Assembly: GCA_022822135.1 (NCBI GenBank)
Contig: JAJECH010000050.1
Location: 59,228 to 123,227, forward strand
Direction of reading: 5' to 3'
DNA: 64,000 nucleotides
Source: Pseudomonadales bacterium
GTDB taxonomy: Bacteria; Pseudomonadota; Gammaproteobacteria; Pseudomonadales; Azotimanducaceae
The notes under the pieces are model-generated. The model was not told the origin of the DNA, made no database searches, and worked only from the letters and a program-made list of their open reading frames with translations. The position numbers and the translations under genes were made by a program. Of the stretch, positions 28,745 through 38,852 are shown in pieces. Position 1 is the first letter of the stretch, and each line of letters starts with the position of its first letter.

Positions 28745-30451
28745 TTACTGACGCTGAGACCAGCGCCGGTTGATCGCTGAAATGATCGCCAATAACGAAG
28801 CGGTCACCGTGTTCTTGCTGCGACCGACCCCAAACACTGAACCTTCGCCAAACTCGATTGACACGATCCCAACGGCCTGAGCGTCCTTCCCGACTACATC
28901 GCCTTCACGCAAAGCGTGTTCGTGATACGCAGCAACGTTTAACGGTTCATTCAATGTCGCGACCATGGCATTGACAAACGCTTCAATGGGTCCGGATCCT
29001 TTTCCACTGATTGACACTTCATTCTCAGAAACTTGAACCAATCCTTCGCAGACTAGCATGTCGTGTGCGGCATTGTTCAACTCGTAGTTAAGCAATGCAT
29101 AAGGACCTTCTTGCGATTCGAAAGAATCGAACAACGCTTGCAGGATTTCGTCGCGCCTCACCTCACGATCGAGGTCCTCAGTAAGTACCTGTACCTGTTT
29201 CGCAAATTCCTGCAACATCTCTCGTGGAAGCGAGATTCCGAAATGCTGCTCAAGAATGAAACCAACGCCACCCTTTCCAGACTGACTATTAACTCGTACC
29301 GTTTCCTTATACGAGGATCCAACATCCGCTGGATCAATCGGTAGATAGGGAACTTCCCAACGGTCTTTCTCTACAACTGCCATCCCTTTCTTGATCGCAT
29401 CTTGATGCGACCCGGAAAACGCTGTGAACACTAGGTCACCGGCATAAGGGTGTCGTTCATGCACGCCGATTTTTGTGACTTCCTCTGCGATCTGACGGAT
29501 GCGAGGCATATCGCGGAAGTCGAGTTGTGGGTCCACTCCTTGTGAGAAAAGATTCATCGCCATCGTCATGATGTCGCAATTGCCTGTGCGTTCACCATTA
29601 CCAAACAGCGTACCTTCGACTCGCTCTGCACCCGCCATTAGTGCTAGTTCTGTCGCCGCGATTCCCGTTCCTCGATCGTTGTGGGTGTGCAGACTAATGA
29701 CAGCACGGTCACGATTCGGGAAATTGCGACAGAAATATTCGATTTGATCAGCGTATATGTTGGGTGTAGCCATCTCCACCGTTGAAGGTAGATTGATGAT
29801 GACTGGCTGTTCGGCCGTCGCACCCCAAGTATTCGCCACTTCATTACAAATCTCGATCGCGAAATCAAGTTCGGTACCTGTAAAACTCTCAGGTGAATAC
29901 TCGAACGTGACTTGTGTATCACCAAGATCTCGCGTGATATCCCGAACTAATTCGGTCCCCTTAACCGCTAAATTGATGATTCCGGCTCGATCCATATTAA
30001 AAACAACGTCACGTTGTAGCGTCGACGTCGAGTTGTATAGATGAAAGATGGCTCCTTCTGCTCCACGTAATGCGTCAACCGTACGCTCAATCAGTTCCGG
30101 TCTAGCTTGGCAAAGCACCTGTACGAAAGCGCCTTTTGGAATTAAGTCATCCTCGATGATGGTACGGCAAAAATCGAAATCCATCTGTGATGCGGCTGGG
30201 AATCCAACTTCAATCTCCGTAAAGCCGATCTCAAGCAACAGTTCGTACATTGCCATCTTCTCATCGACATTCATTGGATCAATGAGTGCTTGATTGCCAT
30301 CTCGAAGGTCAACGCTACACCATCGAGGCGGTCGTTCGATCTGACTATTTGGCCACGTTCGATCATCCAATTCGATACGGGGAAACGCGCGGTATTTCTG
30401 GAAAGGCATCGCACCAGCACGACGGCCGGGATTAGGTGCTGTCAACATCAT
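28745..30451 (-). CDS. leuA: 2-isopropylmalate synthase
   Basis: First committed step of leucine biosynthesis: 2-oxoisovalerate plus acetyl-CoA gives 2-isopropylmalate. About 568 residues from ATG 30451; this is the long LeuA form. PPRWCSVDLRDGNQALIDPM near residue 50 holds the catalytic core start, and SLHTHNDRGTGIAATELAL has the metal-binding H-x-H. The C-terminal LeuA dimerisation/regulatory domain (ending EFGEGSVFGVGRSKNTVTAS) mediates leucine feedback. An in-frame upstream ATG at 30499 sits inside the leader region and is not favoured. Expression is probably controlled by the leader peptide at 30527-30607. Confidence 0.95.
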   Translation of the reverse strand: MMLTAPNPGRRAGAMPFQKYRAFPRIELDDRTWPNSQIERPPRWCSVDLRDGNQALIDPMNVDEKMAMYELLLEIGFTEIEVGFPAASQMDFDFCRTIIEDDLIPKGAFVQVLCQARPELIERTVDALRGAEGAIFHLYNSTSTLQRDVVFNMDRAGIINLAVKGTELVRDITRDLGDTQVTFEYSPESFTGTELDFAIEICNEVANTWGATAEQPVIINLPSTVEMATPNIYADQIEYFCRNFPNRDRAVISLHTHNDRGTGIAATELALMAGAERVEGTLFGNGERTGNCDIMTMAMNLFSQGVDPQLDFRDMPRIRQIAEEVTKIGVHERHPYAGDLVFTAFSGSHQDAIKKGMAVVEKDRWEVPYLPIDPADVGSSYKETVRVNSQSGKGGVGFILEQHFGISLPREMLQEFAKQVQVLTEDLDREVRRDEILQALFDSFESQEGPYALLNYELNNAAHDMLVCEGLVQVSENEVSISGKGSGPIEAFVNAMVATLNEPLNVAAYHEHALREGDVVGKDAQAVGIVSIEFGEGSVFGVGRSKNTVTASLLAIISAINRRWSQRQ

Positions 30452-30492
30452 GGAAATCTCAAGGGTGAGAAAGCGGTTGGGGGTTGGAACGT

Positions 30493-30536
30493 GGGACAAA
30501 GGTCCCGAGAGGAAGTAATACGCCGGCTAAACCGGC
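30493..30536 (-). promoter_or_regulatory. Hairpins of the leuA leader region
   Basis: Two short stem-loops lie between the leader peptide and leuA. GCCGG-(5)-CCGGC at 30522-30536 overlaps the leader stop codon, and GGGAC-(4)-GTCCC at 30493-30506 lies about 40 nt before the leuA ATG. Their position fits ribosome-dependent switching. No U-tract follows the second stem, so classical intrinsic termination is not evident; control could act on translation or Rho access. Confidence 0.5.
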
Positions 30537-30607
30537 AGCAGCAGCGTCAGCGAAATTAAAGATGACCAGTGGGTTCGTCCGTGAACCGAAGAGATGGTGA
30601 CATTCAT
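30527..30607 (-). CDS. leuL: Leucine leader peptide for leuA
   Basis: A 26-codon frame ATG 30605-30607 to TAG 30527-30529. The C-terminal end is SLISLTLLLPV, including three consecutive CTG Leu codons, with further Leu, Ile and Val codons near by. Such a run of the pathway's own amino acid next to leuA is the hallmark of an attenuation leader; E. coli leuL is analogous but unrelated in sequence. The ATG follows a TATAAT box by only 9 nt, so the message would be almost leaderless. Low charged Leu-tRNA should stall ribosomes at the CTG run, whose codons lie just before the 30522-30536 stem. Confidence 0.8.
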   Translation of the reverse strand: MNVTISSVHGRTHWSSLISLTLLLPV

Positions 30608-30616
30608 GATTAGGAA

Positions 30617-30645
30617 ATTATAGAAACGAGAGGGGTCTGCGGTTT
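30617..30645 (-). promoter_or_regulatory. Promoter of the leuL-leuA transcript
   Basis: A perfect TATAAT (-10) lies on the minus strand at 30617-30622. Seventeen nt upstream is AAACCG (30640-30645), a poor -35. Initiation 6-8 nt past the -10 would start RNA about 1-3 nt before the leader ATG. The -10 is convincing; the -35 is not. Confidence 0.6.
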
Positions 30646-30746
30646 TCGTTCATGTCCAAGATCTGCCATGCAAATCATGCTCCTTGATTAACGAATACAA
30701 ATGGACACCGCAATTCCACTAACTTGTGCTCTCACGTCTAATGCCC

Positions 30747-31349
30747 TTAATGCCCTTTTGGACGATAGGATTTCCTTGATACTCTCTCTTTGAGCCTACC
30801 TTCCGCAATCGCGGAGTCTTCGATCCGTTTTAACCGTTCGCCTAAATCAAACTCTTCGATCCACTTTGCCATGTAGTCCCAGTCGAACTCAGGTTGATTC
30901 ACCAATATGGATTGCACGTCTGCGTTGTCTCGATACCGATCAGCCATGAGTTTAAGGATTACTACATCCTCGACTGCTAACGTCTTGCACATATGTGTTT
31001 CATCAATCGATACGATCTTTGCTCTAGCGATGGCTCCCAGTTCGTACTCGGTCTGTGTCACCAAAACATCCAATCTACCAGTGACTGGATGTTGCGCTCG
31101 CACGAGCCATTTCTCGATGACTTCAATTTGATCCCACCCGTGTTGGTGAAGCGCGTCGCGCACAACTTCAACTGTTTGATCCGTGAGTGACAACATCACG
31201 TCCAGGTCTGTCGTTGTTCGTATCTGATCTCGATAGTTGTTCACGGCCACCGCACCCGCGACCGCCCAATCAATACCTAATGGCGTTAGAGCATCCGACA
31301 ATTCGCGCAGTGCAGTGGCGAATTGCTCATTGATTTCACTCAAGACCAC
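30747..31349 (-). CDS. Nucleotidyltransferase-fold protein (AbiEii-like/DUF6036-like)
   Basis: A nucleotidyltransferase-superfamily protein of about 200 residues. The motif GIDWAVAGAVAVNNYRDQIR then TTTDLDVMLSL supplies the G-(A)-x-A-x(n)-T-x-D-x-D core, and GRLDVLVTQTEYE supplies the later acidic strand. This pattern occurs in AbiEii-type TA toxins and minor nucleotidyltransferases. The start is GTG 31349 or TTG 31343, chosen because the 80-residue gene ends at 31336 and overlaps; the longer frame to 31439 adds nothing family-like. Together the genes resemble a two-gene TA or antiphage module, but activity is unproved. Confidence 0.65.
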   Translation of the reverse strand: MVLSEINEQFATALRELSDALTPLGIDWAVAGAVAVNNYRDQIRTTTDLDVMLSLTDQTVEVVRDALHQHGWDQIEVIEKWLVRAQHPVTGRLDVLVTQTEYELGAIARAKIVSIDETHMCKTLAVEDVVILKLMADRYRDNADVQSILVNQPEFDWDYMAKWIEEFDLGERLKRIEDSAIAEGRLKERVSRKSYRPKGH

Positions 31350-31578
31350 CTCGTTTTGCCACCCATGCTTCGCGATACTCAAGGTATGCCAAATGGGAGG
31401 ACAAATCCCCACCAAGCGGATCTTTCGTTCCCATTCCACATTTCCGATCGAGAGCGCGCATACGATAGAGCAATTCCTTGAAGTCCTTGGGTGGAGAGTC
31501 GGGTCGTTCGGACTCAGCGATTGCTCGCCCTAATCGTTCAAAGTGCGCAATGGCATCCTTACCTTTCAGCACTGTCAC
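31336..31578 (-). CDS. Small partner gene upstream of the nucleotidyltransferase
   Basis: An 80-residue, charged, probably helical protein (AIAHFERLGRAIAESERPDS and DLSSHLAYLEYREAWVAKRG). No family recognised. It overlaps the nucleotidyltransferase start by about 8-14 nt on the same strand, implying translational coupling. An antitoxin-like or substrate-adapter role is a guess from arrangement only. Confidence 0.5.
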   Translation of the reverse strand: MTVLKGKDAIAHFERLGRAIAESERPDSPPKDFKELLYRMRALDRKCGMGTKDPLGGDLSSHLAYLEYREAWVAKRGGLE

Positions 31579-32066
31579 ACTTCCCCTATGACACCAGTCC
31601 TGCCAAATCCCACATGTTCACCAAACGCCTGTCACTTGCGATAATGAAATCCATCCGCTAAGGAGAGTTCTAAGTCTAAAGGATTCGAGTGCGGACTCGT
31701 TGCCAGTTGTGTTGGCATCCTCCCGTTTCTTCAGGAAAAGGCTTCCAGCTTCCCAGGCTAACGCCGACCATGCGCCAGTCTTACACAAGCCTCCACAGGC
31801 GTAGTCAATCAGCGATGCCGCCTTAATCGTCAAGACGGCACCCGAGCGTTATTTGCTCACTCAATGTCCGCGTGGTTGTGGTCAAACGGATGTTCCTCAG
31901 TGCAATCGGTTGCACCTGTTCGTCATGGGGACAACATTGTTGCATGGACGTGTCACGTCACCTCCAATCCACTTAAGAACCAGTGGGTCGCCTTCGGAAC
32001 GGATATGGATGTGAGATCGTTGGTTGAAGGGACATGTTGGTTCTCTACCCGACGAACTTTCGGAAA
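31579..32066. other. 488-bp gap between the nucleotidyltransferase pair and purT
   Basis: Open frames exist on both strands (plus 31864-32070, minus 31618-31833) but neither has recognisable motifs, and the plus frame runs into purT's 3' end. I see no repeat, tRNA or transposase. It is probably decayed accessory DNA. Confidence 0.4.
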
Positions 32067-33269
32067 TTAAAGACGTGAAACGTCATCAGACGGACCAACT
32101 TGCACCAGACCGGCGAGTCGAACCGCTGCAGCACGGGCTTTTTCAACTGTTTCACGTCGAGTGACTATGACTCCCATTCGTCGAGAGCCGCGCACTTCTG
32201 GTTTTCCAAATAATCGAATATCCGTATGTGGCTCGCTCAGCGCTTGATCAACGTCACTGAATTCAACCGCATTTGAATCACCTCGGACCAAAACCGGACA
32301 CGAAGCGGACGGACCATATTGCTCGATAGAAGGTATCGGTAAACCCAAGATCGCTCTTACATGCAACTGGAATTCGGAGAGATTCTGGCTGATCAACGTG
32401 ACAAGACCCGTATCGTGTGGGCGCGGTGACACTTCGCTGAAATAGACGACATCCGATTGAACAAAAAACTCCATCCCAAACAGTCCAAAGCCGCCTAAAG
32501 CGTCCGATACGCGAGTTGCAATGGACTGACACTCAGCCAGTACAGCGTCGCCCATTGGTTGCGGTTGCCAAGACTCCCGATAATCGCCGCTTTCCTGGCG
32601 ATGACCGATCGGATCACAAAACGAGACACCACCCGCATGTCGGATAGTGAGTAAAGTGATCTCGTAGTCAAAGTCCACAAAGCCTTCAACAATTAGTGAA
32701 TCTGCACCACCGCGTGTTCCTTCCAGTGCATAGTTCCACGCAGTCTGGACATCACTTTCTTGTTTGATCGTTGATTGACCTTTACCCGAGGAACTCATGA
32801 CAGGTTTGACAACACATGGCAGACCGACAGCAGCAACCGCTGCTTGCAGTTCCTCTAACGATTCAACGAATCGATAAGGCGATGTTCTGATACCAAGATC
32901 CGAAGCCACCAACTCGCGAATACCACGCCGATTCATTGTCAAGTTGGCCGCTCGTGCGGTCGGTACAACATGCGTGCCTTCCGATTCAACGCTTAGTAGT
33001 GCCTCCGTCGCGATTGCCTCAATCTCAGGTACGACGAGATCTGGGGATTCCGAACGGATCAACTCATAAAGCGATTGCTCATCGAGCATGTTGATGACAT
33101 GTGCTTTATGCGCCACTTGCATCGCTGGCGCGTGAGCGTAGCGGTCGACAGCGATGACTTCGCAACCCAATCGTTGAAGTTCAATTGCAACTTCCTTTCC
33201 CAGCTCGCCGCTACCAAGCAACATGACGCGCGTTGCGCTCGATGATCCTGGTGTGCCGATCGCGACCAT
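32067..33269 (-). CDS. purT: Formate-dependent phosphoribosylglycinamide formyltransferase 2
   Basis: Makes formyl-GAR in purine synthesis from formate, ATP and GAR, an alternative to folate-dependent PurN. 400 residues, typical. The N-terminal [17 protein letters not shown] is followed by [13 protein letters not shown] and the ATP-grasp region [20 protein letters not shown]. Then come [24 protein letters not shown] and [20 protein letters not shown]. It ends the prp-side run of minus genes, 10 nt after the carbonic-anhydrase-like gene, and may be co-transcribed with it. Confidence 0.96.
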   Translation of the reverse strand: MVAIGTPGSSSATRVMLLGSGELGKEVAIELQRLGCEVIAVDRYAHAPAMQVAHKAHVINMLDEQSLYELIRSESPDLVVPEIEAIATEALLSVESEGTHVVPTARAANLTMNRRGIRELVASDLGIRTSPYRFVESLEELQAAVAAVGLPCVVKPVMSSSGKGQSTIKQESDVQTAWNYALEGTRGGADSLIVEGFVDFDYEITLLTIRHAGGVSFCDPIGHRQESGDYRESWQPQPMGDAVLAECQSIATRVSDALGGFGLFGMEFFVQSDVVYFSEVSPRPHDTGLVTLISQNLSEFQLHVRAILGLPIPSIEQYGPSASCPVLVRGDSNAVEFSDVDQALSEPHTDIRLFGKPEVRGSRRMGVIVTRRETVEKARAAAVRLAGLVQVGPSDDVSRL

Positions 33270-33279
33270 GAGATCGGAA

Positions 33280-33801
33280 TCAGTCCTGCGCCTTGAGTGT
33301 ATTTCGATAGCGCGCCGAATTCCGCACGTAACGGTCTGAGAAATCTGTATTAGCCTCGATCTCTTCAGGCGTCAGTTCTCGCACGATCTTCCCGGGAGAT
33401 CCGAGGACTAGACTGCCATCAGGAATGACCTTATCCTCGGTAATCAGGGTGTTCGATCCGATGAGGCAGTTATCCCCGATTTCAACACCGTTCATGATCA
33501 CTGAATTTATGCCAATCAGGCTGTTGTTACCCACCGTACATCCATGCAGTACGGCTTTATGACCGACGGTGACACGATCACCGATTGTGACGGGATAGTC
33601 CTCGTCCATGTGAACGATGCAGTTGTCTTGAATATTGCTACGCTCACCGAGTGTGATGAGTTCGTAGTCACCGCGCAGTACGGCACCCCACCAGACCGAA
33701 GATTGATGTTTCATCAGCACCTTACCCACCACGATCGCTGTGCTCGCGATGAACACCTCGCCTACAGTCTGAACCTGATTGCTTTCTAGCTCAAATTTCA
33801 C
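33280..33801 (-). CDS. Gamma-carbonic-anhydrase-like hexapeptide protein (YrdA family)
   Basis: A 173-residue left-handed beta-helix protein with hexapeptide repeats: [54 protein letters not shown] and [17 protein letters not shown]. The metal-ligand His residues ([13 protein letters not shown]) are present, so zinc or iron binding is likely. YrdA-like members are annotated as carbonic anhydrases, but activity is not established for all. It lies between prpD and purT on the same strand. Confidence 0.9.
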   Translation of the reverse strand: MKFELESNQVQTVGEVFIASTAIVVGKVLMKHQSSVWWGAVLRGDYELITLGERSNIQDNCIVHMDEDYPVTIGDRVTVGHKAVLHGCTVGNNSLIGINSVIMNGVEIGDNCLIGSNTLITEDKVIPDGSLVLGSPGKIVRELTPEEIEANTDFSDRYVRNSARYRNTLKAQD

Positions 33802-33835
33802 GCAGTCGTCTCACTTCCAGGGGATATATTCAAAC

Positions 33836-35269
33836 TCATACAAAGAGGTCGACAAACTGATTTACCGGCATATCTTCAAGCGTCTGTTGATCAAACACAA
33901 CCTGTTCAATTGCCGAACACTGACTCGAAGAAAAACGAGTCGCTAAATTAGCGCGGAATTTCGACTCAAGCTCCGGGATACCTTCGGCACGTCGACGACG
34001 GTGTCCGAGCGGGTATTCAACCGTTATTTGCTCGGTGGATGTGCCATCCTTGAAGAACACTTGTATTGCATTCGCTATGGAGCGCTTATCTGGTTCATGG
34101 TATTCCGCACTAAATCGTTCATCTTCACTAACCACCATTAACTCGCGCAACTGATCGACTCGCGGGTCTGCCGCAACATCCGCCTCGTAGTCCTCAGCTA
34201 CGAGATTACCTTTTAACAAGCCGATCGCCGTCATGTATTGCAGACAATGATCGCGGTCAGCTGGATTGTTGAGTTCGCCTGTTTTGCTAATGATTCGAAT
34301 CGCGGATTCGTGAGTGGTCAATTCGATCCGATCGATCTCGTCAATTCGATTTACCACCGAAGGGTGTAGCTGGCACGCCGCTTCAACTGCCGTCTGAGCA
34401 TGGAATTCAGCCGGATACGAGATCTTGAATAGCACGTTTTCCATCACGTACGATTCATATTCGCGCTGAAACTTGAACGTCTCACCGTGGAAGTTCACAT
34501 CGTAAAACCCCCATTGAGGAGCTGTCAGCGCACTCGGGTATCCGATCTCTCCTTTTAGCACGAATAACGCGAGCTGTACGCCTCGACTCGTCGCATCACC
34601 CGCCGCCCAGGATTTACGTGGACCTGCATTCGGCGCGTGACGATATGTACGGAGACTTGAGCCATCCACGAACGCATGCGAGAGCACGTCGACGATCTGG
34701 TCCTGTGTTCCACCGAATAAATCCATAACGACCGCAGCCGTCGCAACGCGAACCAGCAATACATGATCCAGACCGACCCGGTTGAAGCTGTTCTCAAGTG
34801 CCAGGCAACCCTGGATTTCATGCGCCTTCACCATGGCTGTTAAGACATCCCGCATCTCGAATGGTGAACGATCGGGTTGCCTACTCAGGAAATCCGCGAC
34901 AGCAAGAATGCCACCTAGATTGTCCGACGGATGCCCCCATTCGGCTGCCAACCACGTATCGTTGAAATCAAGCCAGCGGACCATGCAACCAATGTCCCAC
35001 GCAGCCTTGACTGGATCCAATACGTACGGTGTGCCGGGTACGCGCGCACCATTGGGTACTACCGTACCGGGGACATGCGGTCCCAACATCTTTGTACATT
35101 CTGGAAAGCGTTGCGCGAGAAACCCACAACCCAACGTATCGATCAAACAGTTCCGCGCCGTATCCATCGCCTCGGCGCTCGTGATCTTGACACCGTGCAC
35201 ATAGTTCGCGATCGCGACCAACTCCGGGTCAGGGTCTGGACGAACATTGATATCAACGTTTTGACTCAA
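33836..35269 (-). CDS. prpD: 2-methylcitrate dehydratase
   Basis: Dehydrates 2-methylcitrate to 2-methyl-cis-aconitate in propionate catabolism. 477 residues, usual for the MmgE/PrpD family. Conserved segments include [40 protein letters not shown] and HIVLLVR-type His/Lys-rich helices, with [20 protein letters not shown]. The start is TTG 35269, preceded by AAGGA. No acnD/prpF pair is present, so the classical PrpD route is implied. It is third in prpB-prpC-prpD. Confidence 0.95.
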   Translation of the reverse strand: MSQNVDINVRPDPDPELVAIANYVHGVKITSAEAMDTARNCLIDTLGCGFLAQRFPECTKMLGPHVPGTVVPNGARVPGTPYVLDPVKAAWDIGCMVRWLDFNDTWLAAEWGHPSDNLGGILAVADFLSRQPDRSPFEMRDVLTAMVKAHEIQGCLALENSFNRVGLDHVLLVRVATAAVVMDLFGGTQDQIVDVLSHAFVDGSSLRTYRHAPNAGPRKSWAAGDATSRGVQLALFVLKGEIGYPSALTAPQWGFYDVNFHGETFKFQREYESYVMENVLFKISYPAEFHAQTAVEAACQLHPSVVNRIDEIDRIELTTHESAIRIISKTGELNNPADRDHCLQYMTAIGLLKGNLVAEDYEADVAADPRVDQLRELMVVSEDERFSAEYHEPDKRSIANAIQVFFKDGTSTEQITVEYPLGHRRRRAEGIPELESKFRANLATRFSSSQCSAIEQVVFDQQTLEDMPVNQFVDLFV

Positions 35270-35312
35270 AAAAGAAATCCTTATCAGTTATTCAAGAGAT
35301 TAACCAAAGAAT

Positions 35313-36437
35313 CTAGCGATCGGAGAGCGGTACGACGTTCCTTGGTTCAGGTCCAATGTAGTCCGCACTCGGTCTAATGATGCGGTTGTTTGAACGCTGT
35401 TCCATGATGTGTGCAGTCCAGCCTGAAACGCGCGAACACACAAAAATCGGCGTAAATAACTTGGTTGGTATGCCTATAAAGTGGTAGGCAGACGCATGGA
35501 AAAAATCCGCGTTTGCGAATAGTTTCTTTTCGTCCCACATCGTTTTCTCGACTTCGCACGAAATTGGATAAAGTGCTGTATCACCGACTTTCTCTGCTAA
35601 CTTTTCAGCCCAGCTCTTGATGATTGAGTTTCGCGGATCAGATTCCCGATAAATCGCATGACCAAATCCCATGATGACTTCCTTGGTAGCAAGCATCTCA
35701 AGTATTTTTTCTCGAGCTTGCTGAGTAGAGTCGAACTGCTCAATTAGCGCCATCGCAGCTTCGTTCGCGCCACCATGTAGAGGACCGCGTAACGAACCGA
35801 TCGCACCAGTTACACAAGAGTGCATATCCGAAAGAGTCGACGCGCATACACGGGCCGTAAAGGTAGACGCGTTGAACTCATGTTCCGCGTACAGAATCAA
35901 TGAAACATCCATGACGCGTTGAAACATCGGGTCGACGTCGTTACCCAGTAACGTCGCTAGAAAATGCGCCGCGATGCTGTCGGTATCAGGTTCTACATCA
36001 ATTCGAACACCGTCATGGGAAAAGCGATACCAGTAATTGATGATCGACGGAAAAACGGCGAGCAATCTGTCCGCGACTTGCTGTTGATTTTCGAATTCAC
36101 CCTCCGGTTCTAGATTACCTAGCAGTGAACAGCCGGTTCTCATCACGTCCATCGGATGTGCAGTACTTGGAATCTTCTCGAGCGTGGACACGAGTTCGTC
36201 TGGTAGCGCTCGTAGCGACTTTAATTTGGCTCGGTAACGCTCTAGCTCAGTCGCGTTCGGGAGTTCACCGTAAAGAATGAGATACGCCACTTCTTCGAAC
36301 GTTGTCGACTTAGCGAGATCCGATATGTCATAACCACGATAAGTAAGTCCCGTACCGGTCTTTCCGACCGTACACAACGCAGTTTCGCCTGCGGATTGAC
36401 CTCGTAGTCCTGCGCCCCCTAGTTTCTTATCAACCAC
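35313..36437 (-). CDS. prpC: 2-methylcitrate synthase
   Basis: Condenses propionyl-CoA with oxaloacetate. 374 residues, shorter than housekeeping citrate synthase and typical of Prp[14 protein letters not shown] opens the fold. Catalytic elements include the [15 protein letters not shown]is, [17 protein letters not shown]is and a C-terminal [18 protein letters not shown]. The GTG start overlaps the prpB stop by 8 nt. The PrpC call rests on length and on the prpBCD context. Confidence 0.94.
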   Translation of the reverse strand: MVDKKLGGAGLRGQSAGETALCTVGKTGTGLTYRGYDISDLAKSTTFEEVAYLILYGELPNATELERYRAKLKSLRALPDELVSTLEKIPSTAHPMDVMRTGCSLLGNLEPEGEFENQQQVADRLLAVFPSIINYWYRFSHDGVRIDVEPDTDSIAAHFLATLLGNDVDPMFQRVMDVSLILYAEHEFNASTFTARVCASTLSDMHSCVTGAIGSLRGPLHGGANEAAMALIEQFDSTQQAREKILEMLATKEVIMGFGHAIYRESDPRNSIIKSWAEKLAEKVGDTALYPISCEVEKTMWDEKKLFANADFFHASAYHFIGIPTKLFTPIFVCSRVSGWTAHIMEQRSNNRIIRPSADYIGPEPRNVVPLSDR

Positions 36438-37311
36438 TTGCTTCTTCCTTACTAAATAGATCGTCTAGTTTCTGTTCAAACTCGTGATAACCCAAGACGT
36501 CATAGAGTTCATCTCGCGTCTGCATTGAAGCCAGATCATCGACCTGTGTACCTTTCTGTCGAATACTCGTGAACATTCGCTCTGCCGCCTGACTCATGGC
36601 ACGAAATCCTGAAAGAGGATACAAAGCCATCGCAACGTCAACCGACCGCAGTTCCGTCGTGCTGTAAAGTGGTGTTTTCCCGAATTCTGTCACATTTGCA
36701 AGCACCGGAATGTCCACTTGCGACGTGATCTCACGATACATACTTAATTCGGTCATGGCTTCTGCAAATATGGCATCCGCACCCGCTTCCTCGAAACGTT
36801 GAACCCGTTCGATCACGGCGTCCATTCCGCTTACTGCTAGTGCATCAGTTCGAGCCATGACTACGAATTCATCATCAACTTTCGCATCGACGGCCGCCTT
36901 GATACGGTCGCACATTTCTTCAACTGAAACGATCACTTTGTTCGGACGATGTCCGCATCGCTTCTGCGCAACCTGGTCTTCGATATGTACACCCGCAACA
37001 CCAACCCGCTCCATTTCTCGGATGGTGCGTGCGATATTGAAAGCACCGCCCCAGCCCGTATCGATGTCGACTAGCAGTGGAAGTTCGGAGGCATTTGTCA
37101 CCCTTCGTGCGTCCTCCAGAACATCATCCATCGACGTAATCCCCAGATCGGGTAAACCGTATGAAGCAGCAGCAACTCCGCTGCCAGATAGGTAGATACA
37201 CTTGAATCCGGCGCGCTGCGCAAGCATGGCAGCGTAAGCGTTGATCACGCCGATAATCTGAAGCGGGTTCTCTTCTTGAATTGCTCTTCGAAAACGACTG
37301 CCCGGAGTCAT
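36430..37311 (-). CDS. prpB: 2-methylisocitrate lyase
   Basis: Cleaves 2-methylisocitrate to pyruvate and succinate. About 293 residues from ATG 37311. [19 protein letters not shown] is the typical start, and the family signature [10 protein letters not shown] lies near residue 120, with catalytic Cys in [22 protein letters not shown] holds the Mg-binding Asp. An upstream in-frame start at 37401 would add 30 unlike residues and is rejected. It heads the prp operon. No prpR-type regulator is adjacent; the next gene upstream is cysH, divergent. Confidence 0.93.
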   Translation of the reverse strand: MTPGSRFRRAIQEENPLQIIGVINAYAAMLAQRAGFKCIYLSGSGVAAASYGLPDLGITSMDDVLEDARRVTNASELPLLVDIDTGWGGAFNIARTIREMERVGVAGVHIEDQVAQKRCGHRPNKVIVSVEEMCDRIKAAVDAKVDDEFVVMARTDALAVSGMDAVIERVQRFEEAGADAIFAEAMTELSMYREITSQVDIPVLANVTEFGKTPLYSTTELRSVDVAMALYPLSGFRAMSQAAERMFTSIRQKGTQVDDLASMQTRDELYDVLGYHEFEQKLDDLFSKEEASG

Positions 37312-37401
37312 GAGGCTCACGCGAACTGATTGGATGTTGACATTCGCCGGATCGAAAACGGCGAAGAGTGATTTTACGACCCATCGAACAGACGATGGCA
37401 C

Positions 37402-37702
37402 TGATGCGGCGGTGTCGTCGATCTTCTAGGCGCACTCTGTTTAAGAGCAATCTACTTCACGATCTCTCTTTGCTCGTAGCGTGACTACAGTTCACTTTTT
37501 GAACCTTAAAAAGAACATTTAGTTATAAATATCAATAATTTATACTGAAAATCCCACATTCGATAATTGAATCAACCACGACGAATCGATCCCAAAATCA
37601 TCATACGCACCACACTCCATACGCGTACATTAGGACTTCTGCGTAAGCGATCACTTGCATCTTTACAACCTTCGTGTGGCGAGCGCGCCATAAAATTCCG
37701 CC
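37402..37702. promoter_or_regulatory. Divergent prpB/cysH intergenic region with AT-rich palindrome
   Basis: About 390 bp separate the chosen prpB start and cysH. TATAAAT-(7)-ATTTATA (37524-37530 and 37538-37544) is a perfect 7-bp inverted repeat in AT-rich DNA. Its T-N11-A-like symmetry suits a LysR factor such as the nearby CysB. The other ~300 bp show no gene. Binding is inferred. Confidence 0.4.
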
Positions 37703-38416
37703 ATGCCATCTATAGCCCTCGAAGTCGAACATGCGCCGGAAGATGTGATCACTTCTGCGCTCGATCGATTTGATAAAGACCGTATCGCAATATCTTTTAG
37801 CGGGGCCGAAGACGTTGTTCTTATCGATATGGCATATAAGCTAGTGGGCACGTCCTTCAATGTGTTCACGCTTGACACTGGTCGACTTCACGCAGAGACC
37901 TACGAGTTTATCGAAAAGGTTCGAGACTTTTACAACGTAGAAATCGAAGTCCTATCACCAGATAACTGGGATGTCGAGGAACTCGTTCGAGAGAAGGGTC
38001 TATTCAGTTTCTACAAGGACGGTCACACGCAATGTTGCGGGATTCGCAAGATTGCTTCACTTGAGCGAAAACTAGCTGATCTCGATGCTTGGATCACAGG
38101 TCAAAGACGCGATCAAGGTACAACCCGATTGAATGTACCCCAAGAGCAAGTCGATACGGCATTCTCAACCCGAATTCACGAGATCACTAAATTCAATCCA
38201 CTTGCATCTTGGGTATCTAGCGACGTCTGGACGTATATCCGAAAGCAAGACGTTCCTTACAACACGTTGCATGATCAGGGTTACAAATCCATCGGTTGTG
38301 CACCTTGCACACGGCCAATTGCGGACGATGAACCAGAACGCGCTGGTCGCTGGTGGTGGGAACAGGAAGACGACAAGGAATGTGGTCTTCACGCACAAAA
38401 CCTCGCGCAAGACTGA
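37703..38416 (+). CDS. cysH: Adenylyl-sulfate reductase (APS-reductase-type CysH)
   Basis: Reduces activated sulfate to sulfite in assimilation. 237 residues of PAPS/APS reductase type: ISFSGAEDVVLIDMAY (P-loop-like PPi-binding) and LDTGRLHAET. QCCGIRK and SIGCAPCTRP supply a CC...CxxC set that in known enzymes binds a [4Fe-4S] cluster and marks APS-specific reductases. KECGLH near the C-terminus carries the catalytic Cys. It is followed 9 nt later by a thioredoxin-fold gene. CysB-like regulation is probable, given the neighbouring cysB. Confidence 0.93.
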   Translation: MPSIALEVEHAPEDVITSALDRFDKDRIAISFSGAEDVVLIDMAYKLVGTSFNVFTLDTGRLHAETYEFIEKVRDFYNVEIEVLSPDNWDVEELVREKGLFSFYKDGHTQCCGIRKIASLERKLADLDAWITGQRRDQGTTRLNVPQEQVDTAFSTRIHEITKFNPLASWVSSDVWTYIRKQDVPYNTLHDQGYKSIGCAPCTRPIADDEPERAGRWWWEQEDDKECGLHAQNLAQD

Positions 38417-38425
38417 GCGCAAGTC

Positions 38426-38761
38426 GTGAAGGTCACGTTTGTCAAGAAGATCCTGAAGGACGGTAGTCCTTGTCGCAAATGCGCGGATGTCGAACGGCGA
38501 CTCAACAGCTCGGGTTATATGAGCAGCATCGACGAGATCGTGATAGCTGATGAACGCGATGAACAGTCTCCAGGTATGCTCCTAGCGGCGAAAAATGGTG
38601 TTGAGCTTGCGCCATTCTTCATTGTGGAGGATGGTGAAGAAACACGCATCTATACCGTTTACTTCAAGTTCGTAAAAGAAGAACTCGAAAGCACACTGAA
38701 ATCCTCGAGTCAAGATGCGGAAGACACTTTACGTGCTAACCCGGATCTCGATTACATCTGA
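38426..38761 (+). CDS. Small thioredoxin/glutaredoxin-fold protein
   Basis: 111 residues from GTG 38426. TFVKKILKDGSPCRKCADVE near the N-terminus gives a CxxC redox motif (CRKC) in thioredoxin-like position, and LAPFFIVED gives a cis-Pro-like element. It lies 9 nt after cysH, so it may reduce CysH or deliver sulfur. Not a canonical TrxA (lacks WCGPC), and the family is not named with certainty. Confidence 0.7.
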   Translation: MKVTFVKKILKDGSPCRKCADVERRLNSSGYMSSIDEIVIADERDEQSPGMLLAAKNGVELAPFFIVEDGEETRIYTVYFKFVKEELESTLKSSSQDAEDTLRANPDLDYI

Positions 38762-38852
38762 CTTAGAAGCACCTAGATTCGCAACTATTCTAGGAAGAGA
38801 TAAATAACTGTTTTATTTCAATAAGTTATCAATATAAGTTAACTAAATTGAA

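Noticed and set aside
31618..32070. Frames on both strands between the nucleotidyltransferase pair and purT
   Set aside because: No recognised motif; the plus frame overlaps the purT 3' end. Not called as genes.
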